This document shows positions 34,696-42,996 of a stretch of 64,000 nucleotides of DNA, in pieces; position 1 is the first letter of the stretch, and each line of letters begins with the position of its first letter. Under the pieces are notes generated by a model that made no database searches, had not been told where the DNA came from, and saw nothing but the letters and a program-made list of their open reading frames with translations. Source of the stretch: JBGASG01 sp046328035 (GTDB lineage: Bacteria > Cyanobacteriota > Vampirovibrionia > Obscuribacterales > Obscuribacteraceae); contig JAXLXI010000002.1 in the NCBI GenBank assembly GCA_046328035.1, forward strand, positions 372,001 through 436,000, given 5' to 3'. The position numbers and the translations under genes are program-made.

Positions 34696-35836
34696 TGTCC
34701 GAAACCCCCATCTTCACAAGCTTGTGGGCGTACCCTACGGAGATATCGAAGATGTCTGCCAGTTGGCGGTAAGAGAACACTTCTTCGCTCAGGGCTCTGA
34801 CCATTGCCACGCGCTCACCCAGAGGAATGCTTCTTTCGCCGAAATTGGGAACGCGGCGCTGAACAATGCGTTTCATCAGGTCGCCCTGCTCTGCTTTCTG
34901 TTTGTCTTGCATGATCGCACTGCGTTTCGAGTCGTCGGCAATCTGTCTGATGTCCGCGCCGGAAAGCCCGTCTGAAGCCTCTCCACATAGGCGGATCGAC
35001 TGCTTGTCGCTGAAGTCTTCGAGGAACTTGCTGTACAGTGCTATCCGCGTTTGCTCGTTGGGCAGTCCGATTTTGACTTTGAAAGCAAAGCGCCTCCAGA
35101 TGGCCGGATCAAGAAGATGCTCATGGTTTGTCGCTCCCAGAAGAACCGTCTGATCGAGTGCGTCAATGTTTTGCAAAAGGCTAACGACGACTCGCTTCAG
35201 TTCTCCCAGTTCGTGCTTGTCGTCACGCAGTTTTGCTACTGCATCGAGCTCGTCGAGAAACAATACGCAAGGGCGTCCGGAGGCATGCTCGAAAAGCGAG
35301 CGCAAGTTCTTAGATGTACTTCCTAAATAGGAAGAGATAAGCGAATCAATCCGCGCAGTAATAAGAGGCACCTGCAACTTCGCTGAGAGCCACTTCGCCA
35401 GCTCGGTCTTGCCGCAGCCGGGTGGTCCATACGCAAGAAGTGATGGCGTGATACCCATGCCATGAGCTGCCAACTTGTCTGCGCCCTGCACGAACCTGAC
35501 GAACTCGGACACCTTCTCTTCGGTCGCTTCATCCATTACTAAACAAACATCCTTGTCAGTCCACCGTTTTTCATCGGCAAGCGAAAGGCGCGACTCGTTA
35601 TCGACCGGCACTCGTGCCAGTGTCGAAGCGCTGGCTGCTGTCAATCCGCTGAGCTTTGATTGCTTGGCGGTGTTTCTGAGCCTCTCTGCGGCTTTCAAAT
35701 GTCCATCGGCAGACAACTTCTCAGCCAACTGCTCCACATACGCCAAAACCTTAGTCCTGTCGGCATTGACAGCCGCCTCTATGATCTTGAGGATTTCGAA
35801 GAAGTGGGGTATTTCGCTGTGAACAGAGGGTGCCAT
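34685..35836 (-). CDS. AAA+ ATPase of an ATPase-subtilase pair, with C-terminal helix-turn-helix
   Basis: Predicted 383 residues. The N-terminal helical domain (10-58, ILKIIEAAVNADRTKVLAYV) is typical of ATPases paired with S8 peptidases. The AAA+ core has Walker A GPPGCGKT (137-144), Walker B VLFLDE (191-196), sensor GATNHE (235-240) and arginine fingers WRRF (247-250). After the lid domain comes FSYRQLADIFDISVGYAHKL (354-373), a clear helix-turn-helix, which I would not expect in the core family. Such pairs occur in predicted anti-phage islands, where the ATPase is thought to control the protease. Here the protease is destroyed downstream. The start ATG 35836 has a weak SD. A regular GTGAACA array covers the promoter, so the HTH may mediate autoregulation. 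Confidence 0.85.
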   Translation of the reverse strand: MAPSVHSEIPHFFEILKIIEAAVNADRTKVLAYVEQLAEKLSADGHLKAAERLRNTAKQSKLSGLTAASASTLARVPVDNESRLSLADEKRWTDKDVCLVMDEATEEKVSEFVRFVQGADKLAAHGMGITPSLLAYGPPGCGKTELAKWLSAKLQVPLITARIDSLISSYLGSTSKNLRSLFEHASGRPCVLFLDELDAVAKLRDDKHELGELKRVVVSLLQNIDALDQTVLLGATNHEHLLDPAIWRRFAFKVKIGLPNEQTRIALYSKFLEDFSDKQSIRLCGEASDGLSGADIRQIADDSKRSAIMQDKQKAEQGDLMKRIVQRRVPNFGERSIPLGERVAMVRALSEEVFSYRQLADIFDISVGYAHKLVKMGVSDSGG

Positions 35837-35908
35837 TTCGTGAACATTCCTATAGGTATTGTGAACAGTATAGCCAGGCTTGTGAACAATGGAAATAAAA
35901 TGTGAACG
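35819..35908 (-). promoter_or_regulatory. Five GTGAACA sites with 21-bp periodicity over the ATPase promoter
   Basis: GTGAACA starts at 35819, 35840, 35861 and 35882, and GTGAACG at 35902, giving intervals of 21, 21, 21 and 20 bases, two helical turns. On the gene's own strand the unit is TGTTCAC. TATACT (35872-35867) between the third and fourth copies is a good -10 box. The first copy falls within codons 5 and 6 of the ATPase. All sites face the same side of the helix, as expected for cooperative protein binding. Confidence 0.8.
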
Positions 35909-36789
35909 AATAGCTGTTGAATATCCGGAATGACGTGATCAAATCAGATCTGAGGTCCGTTCACTTATCTTCTATCCCTTTAGAGTCTGCAGTTAGCCCA
36001 TCAGCAAGCTGGATACAACAAGGATAGCGACAGAAAATGCTTCAGAGCTTCCACGAATTCACACCGACAAGGTTGCTACCGCTGCACCGAAACGTAAGTG
36101 GCTTATGTGACACCACATTTGCCACCGCCAAAATCGGCCCGATTGTGACTCTCAGCCTACAGAGCCTCTCTGCAGAATATCGTCAGCACACACTTTCTTT
36201 CCAGCCTTCGCGCAAGCTCACCCAGCTGGTTCTTGCCAATAGCAACTCTAAAGACCGCATTTAGTTAACTCCGGAATCGCCCAACCTTTGCCCGTGTAAC
36301 GCACATGCCTTAACAGCTAGTTGCGCGAACCAGCTACCTGAGAGAGCCCTCAGCCTAGCGCCAATTGTCGCCACCCGCCGTCTTTTGTATCGCCTCTAAC
36401 GTACACGCAATGCGGCATTTGCCGCTTGAAGGCAGAATCTGCCATCTCTTGAAAGCCGCTTGCAGCCGCGAACGCCAGGGCGCTAGCGTCAATGCACTTC
36501 CGTCAATCGTTTCCACTCGGCTAACACCGCCCACCAGAGAGCCTTTTCCTGGCTGATACCAAAGCAAACATCTAGCGCCTCCGGCGTCTGTTGTTCGCCG
36601 CGGTGCGTGCCTGCCTGAGCGCAAACACGGAAGCCGCGTCCATGAAAGTTATTTGGATGCGCGCGAGTACCTCGGTTCTCGCGGCCTACCTGACGCGCAC
36701 GGCGCGTATCCCTGAAACCAGCACGGCAATCCCGCTAGTGCTGAAAACCGCTTGCCGCCTTCCGGCAGGCATCCTAAGGAACTGAAACT
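35909..36789. other. Non-coding stretch upstream of the giant beta-helix gene
   Basis: No gene is supportable over about 880 bases. Short plus-strand frames (36037-36264, 36591-36785) have no SD and no motif. Near 36752-36775 GCCG and CGGC around CCTTC form a small hairpin, and AAGGA at 36776-36780 serves as SD for the next gene. Confidence 0.5.
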
Positions 36790-39700
36790 ATGACACAGAA
36801 GACAATCGAGCTTGCTTCAATCGATCAAGCTCAAGAGCTCGTGATCGACGAACGGACGATCGCAACCTACGACGCTGCCCAGGGACCGCTCACGGTCGCT
36901 CGGCTCGTCAACTACGGAACGCTGCGCATCCTGGGCGAAAACCTCCAGGAAGCGCAGATCGTCGCGCAGTCCATCTACAACCTGGGCGCCATCGAGTCGG
37001 ACCTTCCCGACCTGACGCTCAATGCCGCCGAGATCAAAGCGGGCAAAGGCACGGGCAGCTTCGCTGCCGCTGGCACTCTTCATCTGAACAGCGAAGGCGA
37101 TCTGCGCGTCTCCGGCGGCACCTTCGCAGCCGATGTTCTCCAGGTCACCTCCGGCGGCAAGGCCGGGATCCACGCTTTCCGCTTGGACGCCAATGTCAAA
37201 GTGAAAGCGAAGGAAGTGGCTCTCGGCGCCGATGACGGCAACCTGAACATCGTCGAGCAGGAGATCGACGGCGATCCGATTTTCTACCAAGGCGTGGTTA
37301 CAAATGGCGGAAACATGAACATTTCCGTCACCAACATGCCTGGCGAAGACGTGTCGCTCTGGGCCGTCGGCAACATCACAGTCAGTGGCCCGATCAACAC
37401 TCTCGGCGGCGACGCTCAGCATCCTGGACGCATCACCATTGTCGGCGGGCAGCAGAAAGTCGCCTATAACGGGGTCGAAAATGACGGTCTTGTTCCCTGT
37501 GTTGACTGCGCTCTCCCATTCCCAGGCCTGGAGATCGTCCCGACGCCGCTCGCTGCAAACACCGCAGTGATCACAACCGGCCCACTCACAGGCAAGTCGG
37601 TGAACGTCGAAGGTGGCACCATTATCACCGGTGACATTTTGGTGGACAACGAGAACATTCCAGTCAACTTCGCTGGCAACTGCAGCCTGGTCGCTGCCAC
37701 CAGCGTCAAGACCGGCAATGTACAAGTCATCAAACGGGACGGCGCAACTGTCGGCAAGGGCAGCATGCTTGCCTCTGCTGGACAGAACATCGATATCGGC
37801 AATGTTGATGGCAGCGTTCAGGCGTTCACCACCCAGTCAGGACTGATCAAAGTCGGCAATATCGATGCCGGCTTCGGATCGGTTTTCATCAAGGCTGGAC
37901 AAGACTTCGGTGGCGGGGGCGGTGGCATCATCGGTGCTGCGGCTGCTCAGTCCTTCACCACCAGTCTCGATGCGAAGATCCAGACCGGCACGCTGAAGGC
38001 TCAAATCCTTGTTCTGCTTATGGCCAACGGCAACATCAGCACCGGCACGATCACCTTGGATCCGGAGCCGGTCAGTGGTCCCAACAGCTTCATTGGACCG
38101 CATGATGTGCGGATCCACGCGAACATCGGCAGGGACACTGCTCCGGCTTTCCTTGCCGGCGGTGGTGGCACCAATGGCAGTGGACAGATCACCGTCACCA
38201 ATCGCTCCTATGTTGCGTTCGACGGCGGAAAGGCAGGTGTGATCGCCATTTCCAACGGTCCGAATGGAGACATTCACCTGAACGGCAACCGCCTGAAGTG
38301 TGTCACCGGTGACAAGGGAACGCCTGGCATCGTCGCCGATGCTGGTTCCGGTCAGATCCGCTTGGTAGGTGGTTCTCCTCTCTCGGTGGATGGCGACGCC
38401 AGTCACGATGCTGGCTTCATCATTCTGATGGGCGGTGAATTGCGGGCGCCAAACGCGGCCGTCGTCTCGGCCAGCGATACCCAAGGTTCCGCTGAAACCG
38501 AAGCGCCGACTGTCATCCTGGCGGTCGACAAGATCACATTGCCAGGCAGTCTGGCTGTGAATTGCAACGGCAACACAGGCACTTCGATTAAGCTGGCACC
38601 AAAAGACAGCGCAGGAATGGACATCGTCCATATCGACTACACGCAGCCGATCAGACCACAAGGCGTCAGCCCTGTCGTCCATGAGCTTGCCATCACTGGT
38701 GCCGGAAGCCTCTCGCTGACAGCCAACAGCAAAAGCGGCTCGATTCTGTGCTCCGGCGATCCGCTGCGCTTTGCCAACAGCGGAGCAACGCACATCGAGT
38801 CCGAAGGTGACGACTCCAAGATCGAGCTCCAGTTCGCTGGCAGCCCGTCCGGACAAGAGTCCCTCATCTTCACCGGCGGCGCCGTCGAGGTGACTGCGGA
38901 CAACCCGCAGCACGATGGTGGCACCATCCTGGTGACGGCAGACAAGGTGAAGAACACCGCATCATCTGTCAGCATGCATGCAAATGCGCTGTCCGATGGC
39001 AAAGGCGGCACCATCAGCCTCGATATCGACCGCGGCAACCTGTCACTCGGGACGGCCGCCGGCACGATGTCACTGGCTGCCACCGGCATGGGCAGTGGCG
39101 CCGGCGGGACCATCTCGGTCGAAAATGCCGAACACAACGGCACAATCACCCTCGACCCGACCTTCTCGACTGCGGCACTCAATGTCGCCGCTCTGGGAAG
39201 CAACGGCGATGGCGGTCACATCGACTTGCATGCTGACCACCTCGTCAACAGCGCCACTGGGGGCAACTCCGGATTGACCGCAAACGGCGTGGGTACAGGA
39301 AACGGAGGACACATCGGTCTACGGCTGACCGACAGCATCACCATCGGTGGTGCGCCGGGACTGTTCATGACCGCCATCTCGACCGGTTCTGGAAACGGCG
39401 GCGATGTGGACATTGTCAGCACCCAAGGCTCTGTGACCATCGACTCGGCAAGCCTCTCGGTGACGGCTGGAACAGACGGCCGCGGCGGGAAAATCACTGC
39501 GAAAACGCTCCAATCGAGTTCGACGCTGACGGTGAACGGTTCGCTCACCGCCAATGGTCAGAACACGAAAAAGGGCGGCGACATCAAGGTCCTTGCTGCA
39601 GGCATGCTGAACATCTCAACAGCCCAGTTCCATGCAGACGGCGGTCCTCGCGGCGCCGGCGGATCTGTGGAACTCTCCGCAGGTGGCAACCTCACAGTGA

Positions 39701-41124
39701 ATGCCGGGCAGGTAACCGCCTTGGCAGGCACTCTGGGTTCTAACAAAGGTGGCGAGATTTCTCTTACCACGACCAACAATGGCAATCTGACCGTCAACAC
39801 CGAACTCAATGCCGACGGTGCTGGCAACGGACAGGGCGGAGGAGTGACGTTGAAAGCCGAAGGCGCTCTTGATCTTTCTCTAGGTTCGCTGAGTGCAAAA
39901 GGCGGTTCTGACGGCGACGGCGGCACGGTGTCAGTTGAAGGACGCTCTGTTGCTCTCGACGGCACGAGAGTATCCGTTACCCCAGGAACGGACAGCAATG
40001 GAGGATCTATCAGCATTAAGGCAACTGAGGATCTGACACTCTCCGGCACAATCGACGCAAGCGGCAATGGCTCTGGAATTGGCGGCACCATTAGCTTGAT
40101 AAGCGACGGTTCTGCGGATATCTCTTCCGCCATCTTGCATGCTGACGGTGGAGACAGTGACGGAGACGGCGGAACAATTCAGATAACAACAGCTTCCGAG
40201 GTCGATATCTCTGCTCTAGCCACCAACACGATTACGGCAAGAGGCGCTGGGTCCGGCAAAGGTGGAACAGTGCGGATTCCGTTCTCTTCTGAGGCCGACT
40301 ACCTCGACATCATCAACATAACCGCTGGACCTGATGCAGCCTCAGTTTCCTGTCTAGTAGCGTGCGTCAGGGGAGGTTTGATGCAAGTCAGAGGCGGCGT
40401 TGAAGTCAGAGAATGGCTCACTGACTTTGGCGCTTTCCCAGAGCGGTACTACAGCTCAACTAGCCTGACCGAGGAGAGTGCCGCGGAAAACAAAGTCGCT
40501 GTTGCAGCATCTCTTCTTCATCCCAACATGCGAACTGGGCTACAGAACGCCCACGTCAACATTTTTGTGATGGAGAGCAAGGCGACCTATAACCAGATGT
40601 TCCCGTCGCGCAGTACCATTAAGTCCGTGGCTGGTATCACGCTGGTGCAACCGCTGGCTGACCCGCAAAAGTACACGTTCATCTTCAGAACGGCTGATTT
40701 TTCGGGTGACAACGTGCCATACATGTCTGGCACAATCGTGCATGAACTCTGCCATTCGCTGGATCAGTACGTCTGGAACAATGCATCGTCCTTCAATCCA
40801 ACTTGGACTGGCGCAGCGAACACAGACCTGAACGACTTCAACAACAACCACACCTGCCAGGTGTCCGTGGATGATGATCGAACGCTGACTAGTCAGTCTC
40901 CTCTGGCATGTCCAATGCACCCGGAAGTCACACTGAACTCCGAGAAATTGGACTTCTTTCTGGAAATGAATCTGTATGAAAGATTCGCCAGGGCATTTGC
41001 GTACCGAATCTATTTCACCCACCAGGCTGAGGTATCGCTACTCCCGTACCATGCGCTCCATCAGCTGCGGTTTCCTGCCTCGAACAGCTATATGACGACA
41101 ATGGTTGCAAACGGACAACCATAG
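36790..41124 (+). CDS. Giant beta-helix protein with C-terminal HExxH metallopeptidase domain
   Basis: Predicted 1444 residues. No standard signal peptide is present (MTQKTIELASIDQAQELVID). Residues about 30-1180 are Gly/Asn/Ser/Thr-rich and made of short beta-strand repeats. From about 760 on the repeat is regular, 25-45 residues long, with a GxGGxI core as in GDGGHIDLHADHL, GNGGHIGLRLTDS, GRGGKITAKTL and GDGGTVSVEGRSV, as in filamentous haemagglutinin-like beta helices. Residues 1190-1444 form a different domain with IVHELCHSLDQ (His1318, Glu1319, His1322) and, later, YERFARAFAYRI, whose Glu may be the third zinc ligand. The latter motif recurs in the 58108-59718 product. A surface or matrix protein carrying its own protease is likely. 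A strong terminator follows. Confidence 0.85.
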   Translation: MTQKTIELASIDQAQELVIDERTIATYDAAQGPLTVARLVNYGTLRILGENLQEAQIVAQSIYNLGAIESDLPDLTLNAAEIKAGKGTGSFAAAGTLHLNSEGDLRVSGGTFAADVLQVTSGGKAGIHAFRLDANVKVKAKEVALGADDGNLNIVEQEIDGDPIFYQGVVTNGGNMNISVTNMPGEDVSLWAVGNITVSGPINTLGGDAQHPGRITIVGGQQKVAYNGVENDGLVPCVDCALPFPGLEIVPTPLAANTAVITTGPLTGKSVNVEGGTIITGDILVDNENIPVNFAGNCSLVAATSVKTGNVQVIKRDGATVGKGSMLASAGQNIDIGNVDGSVQAFTTQSGLIKVGNIDAGFGSVFIKAGQDFGGGGGGIIGAAAAQSFTTSLDAKIQTGTLKAQILVLLMANGNISTGTITLDPEPVSGPNSFIGPHDVRIHANIGRDTAPAFLAGGGGTNGSGQITVTNRSYVAFDGGKAGVIAISNGPNGDIHLNGNRLKCVTGDKGTPGIVADAGSGQIRLVGGSPLSVDGDASHDAGFIILMGGELRAPNAAVVSASDTQGSAETEAPTVILAVDKITLPGSLAVNCNGNTGTSIKLAPKDSAGMDIVHIDYTQPIRPQGVSPVVHELAITGAGSLSLTANSKSGSILCSGDPLRFANSGATHIESEGDDSKIELQFAGSPSGQESLIFTGGAVEVTADNPQHDGGTILVTADKVKNTASSVSMHANALSDGKGGTISLDIDRGNLSLGTAAGTMSLAATGMGSGAGGTISVENAEHNGTITLDPTFSTAALNVAALGSNGDGGHIDLHADHLVNSATGGNSGLTANGVGTGNGGHIGLRLTDSITIGGAPGLFMTAISTGSGNGGDVDIVSTQGSVTIDSASLSVTAGTDGRGGKITAKTLQSSSTLTVNGSLTANGQNTKKGGDIKVLAAGMLNISTAQFHADGGPRGAGGSVELSAGGNLTVNAGQVTALAGTLGSNKGGEISLTTTNNGNLTVNTELNADGAGNGQGGGVTLKAEGALDLSLGSLSAKGGSDGDGGTVSVEGRSVALDGTRVSVTPGTDSNGGSISIKATEDLTLSGTIDASGNGSGIGGTISLISDGSADISSAILHADGGDSDGDGGTIQITTASEVDISALATNTITARGAGSGKGGTVRIPFSSEADYLDIINITAGPDAASVSCLVACVRGGLMQVRGGVEVREWLTDFGAFPERYYSSTSLTEESAAENKVAVAASLLHPNMRTGLQNAHVNIFVMESKATYNQMFPSRSTIKSVAGITLVQPLADPQKYTFIFRTADFSGDNVPYMSGTIVHELCHSLDQYVWNNASSFNPTWTGAANTDLNDFNNNHTCQVSVDDDRTLTSQSPLACPMHPEVTLNSEKLDFFLEMNLYERFARAFAYRIYFTHQAEVSLLPYHALHQLRFPASNSYMTTMVANGQP

Positions 41125-41176
41125 CCGCCAGACCAGAAACTATCACCATGATAGTTCTCGGTCGCGTCTAACTTAG

Positions 41177-41215
41177 AGCACTACTAGCGCCCCCACGCAG
41201 GTAGTGCTTTTTTTT
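41177..41215 (+). terminator. Rho-independent terminator after the giant beta-helix gene
   Basis: AGCACTAC (41177-41184) pairs with GTAGTGCT (41201-41208) around a 16-base loop and is followed by a run of eight T (41208-41215). It lies about 50 bases past the stop. Confidence 0.88.
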
Positions 41216-41320
41216 ATCGCATCTTCTTGGCATCGGCGTTTACTCGGTGCTCCAAAAGTAATGACTAGTGAATCAAGTAAAATGTAGTAATAGCGCTGCC
41301 CCCTGCCATTTCGGAGAACA

Positions 41321-41887
41321 ATGATGCCGAGCTTAGCGAATCTGCGGTCTGACCATATTTCTATAGTCATAGCAATTCTTGTTCTAGAAATGCCCGCTGC
41401 AATAGCTCAGGCATTCACAAGCGATGGTAAGTTCATTGAGCCCACAATCATAGCCGATCCCAGTCCTTATCGAACTGGACAGTCCGCCCACTCAAGCAAG
41501 GCGACAAGTGCAGAAACAGCACTTAGAATTCGAATCGAAAAAGAGCAAGCTGTAATTTATTTTGCAGATCGCATGAATCTCCAAAAAACTCGGACGCCGC
41601 CAGAAGTCTTACTGGACTATGCTCAATTCTCAATGGAAATTGGACGAAGAGATCTCGCCCAAAAGTTTTTCAGGGCGATGCTTGCAGTCCTTGATGATTG
41701 CAAGGATTCCAAATTCAAAGAAGTTGCTTTAGATGAGTATCAAAAGTTCGTTGAACCTCCCAAACAGCCTTCCGGAATTCAGCCAGAAACTGTTTCCTCG
41801 TTGAACGATCCACCGGAAGATACCGCCGCCCTTCAAACGAATTCAGACGAAAGTACCAATCAAGGCGCTGTACCACCTGAAAAATAG
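41321..41887 (+). CDS. Secreted or anchored TPR-like small protein
   Basis: Predicted 188 residues; GGAGAA lies just before two tandem ATG codons. An N-terminal hydrophobic segment (ISIVIAILVLEMPAAIAQA) works as signal peptide or anchor. The middle contains LRIRIEKEQAVIYFADRM and PEVLLDYAQFSMEIGRRDLAQKFF, then AMLAVLDDCKDSKFKEVALDEY, which reads as two or three TPR-like helical hairpins. The tail is acidic and Pro/Ser/Gln-rich. It lies downstream of the terminator that ends the giant gene. Base composition is lower in GC than in its neighbours, and this applies to the whole 41.3-42.9 kb stretch. No family is recognised. Confidence 0.65.
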   Translation: MMPSLANLRSDHISIVIAILVLEMPAAIAQAFTSDGKFIEPTIIADPSPYRTGQSAHSSKATSAETALRIRIEKEQAVIYFADRMNLQKTRTPPEVLLDYAQFSMEIGRRDLAQKFFRAMLAVLDDCKDSKFKEVALDEYQKFVEPPKQPSGIQPETVSSLNDPPEDTAALQTNSDESTNQGAVPPEK

Positions 41888-42041
41888 TCGGACAAGGTTT
41901 GGATTTCAGATCGAATTCCGGATTTTAGGACGGTCGCTTACCCGGCCGACACTGGCGAAGCGCAAGCTGTATTCACCCGATCCGCGAAAGAGGCAAGCCA
42001 AGCTAATTGCAAGATTTCTATATTCCGAGTGGTTTCGCTAC

Positions 42042-42251
42042 TTGGAGCAGAAAAGAGGCCTCGACCTTGAAATGCCTCACAACAGTGGCAAACGCTGGAT
42101 TGATCCACCTTTTCAATATGACTTTTGGCAAGCAAATGCACGCCGTATGGAAGACTTCCAACTGTCCAAGGACGACATTGAAGAAGAAATCCTCTCAAAT
42201 CCCCAAGAATTCGAGCCTTTGATTTCAAGGTGGGAGCGTGGTGGATACTAG
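42042..42251 (+). CDS. Possible 5'-truncated small gene
   Basis: From TTG 42042 the product is 69 residues: KRWIDPPFQYDFWQ, MEDFQLSKDDIEEEILSNP and EFEPLISRWERGG have protein-like composition and helix patterning. The same frame stays open upstream to before 41870, reading LYSPDPRKRQAKLIARFLYS and EWFRYLEQKRG, again protein-like, but has no ATG, GTG or TTG there. This suggests a longer gene that lost its 5' end, now abutting the gene before it. No family is recognised. Confidence 0.35.
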   Translation: MEQKRGLDLEMPHNSGKRWIDPPFQYDFWQANARRMEDFQLSKDDIEEEILSNPQEFEPLISRWERGGY

Positions 42252-42360
42252 CCCAACACCGAAGAGGCGTGTGCCGAAGTAAAGTTATGCGAGTCACTCA
42301 CGAACACAGCGCTACACGAAAGCAGGATAAAATTGCATATGTTGTTCGAGGACATTCATT

Positions 42361-42861
42361 GTGTCGATTTTCGCTAAAACATTGATTGTAACCTTATGGA
42401 TTTCGCTCGCACAAGCTGCTCACGCGACTGACGACTGGTCTACAGAGAAAAGTTCTCCAGATGCTTTATCTGCTCCGCTTCCAGAGGAGGCAGCATCTAT
42501 TTACGCCAAGAAGTACGCCAAGACATTCGAAAAAATCTTTCCCTATTGCGATATGGGAACAGAGTTGAATAAGGGGCATCATTCGTTGCTTGATTGTTTT
42601 GCTTCAAAGTCCGAACCGGATTCGATCTGCTGCGAACAAGCAATCTTCGTCGGCAAACTCGCGGATTCGGGAAAATCCTTGCCCGAGATTCGGGCGGCTG
42701 TTGAAAGGGATTTCTCGCATCTTTATCCTTTTGGCTTAACATCGTCTGACCTCGAACGCTATAAGAAATCACTCCCGGTTCATTGCTCACCCCAAAGTGA
42801 CCGTCCGCAGGGCGACTTTGCTCCAGACCAGACTGCCGAGCGAACTGCATCCAAGTACTAA
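42361..42861 (+). CDS. Secreted cysteine-containing protein of unknown function
   Basis: Predicted 166 residues. It starts with a signal peptide (MSIFAKTLIVTLWISLAQAA, cleavage near HAT). The mature part has four cysteines (PYCDMG, LLDCFA, SICCEQ) before a helical segment FVGKLADSGKSLPEIRAAVE and RDFSHLYPFG. The spacing C-(13)-C-(11)-CC and the following helix recall CcmH- or thioredoxin-associated periplasmic redox proteins, but the match is too weak to name. The tail is polar. No SD is clear. It is convergent with the response-regulator gene. Confidence 0.6.
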   Translation: MSIFAKTLIVTLWISLAQAAHATDDWSTEKSSPDALSAPLPEEAASIYAKKYAKTFEKIFPYCDMGTELNKGHHSLLDCFASKSEPDSICCEQAIFVGKLADSGKSLPEIRAAVERDFSHLYPFGLTSSDLERYKKSLPVHCSPQSDRPQGDFAPDQTAERTASKY

Positions 42862-42996
42862 TTCTGCTTCGCTTAAACTCCCTCCACAGCCTTCTCGCCA
42901 TGCTGTCTGAGAGGAGCTTTAGACCTGTTTTGGCTTATGCAGCATTGCCGAAAAGAAACAATATAGGCAGTGTTTATCCATATCACGGGGCGCTAA

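Noticed and set aside
35819..35908. Plasmid-type replication origin iterons
   Set aside because: The spacing fits iterons, but there is no rep gene, no DnaA box or AT-rich block, and the sites overlap an ATPase promoter.
36037..36785. Small plus-strand frames upstream of the giant gene
   Set aside because: No SD and no protein-like patterning; the GC-rich second one changes composition abruptly.
36817..39554. Several long minus-strand frames under the giant beta-helix gene
   Set aside because: They are antisense products of a repetitive GC-rich gene with no motifs or SD of their own.
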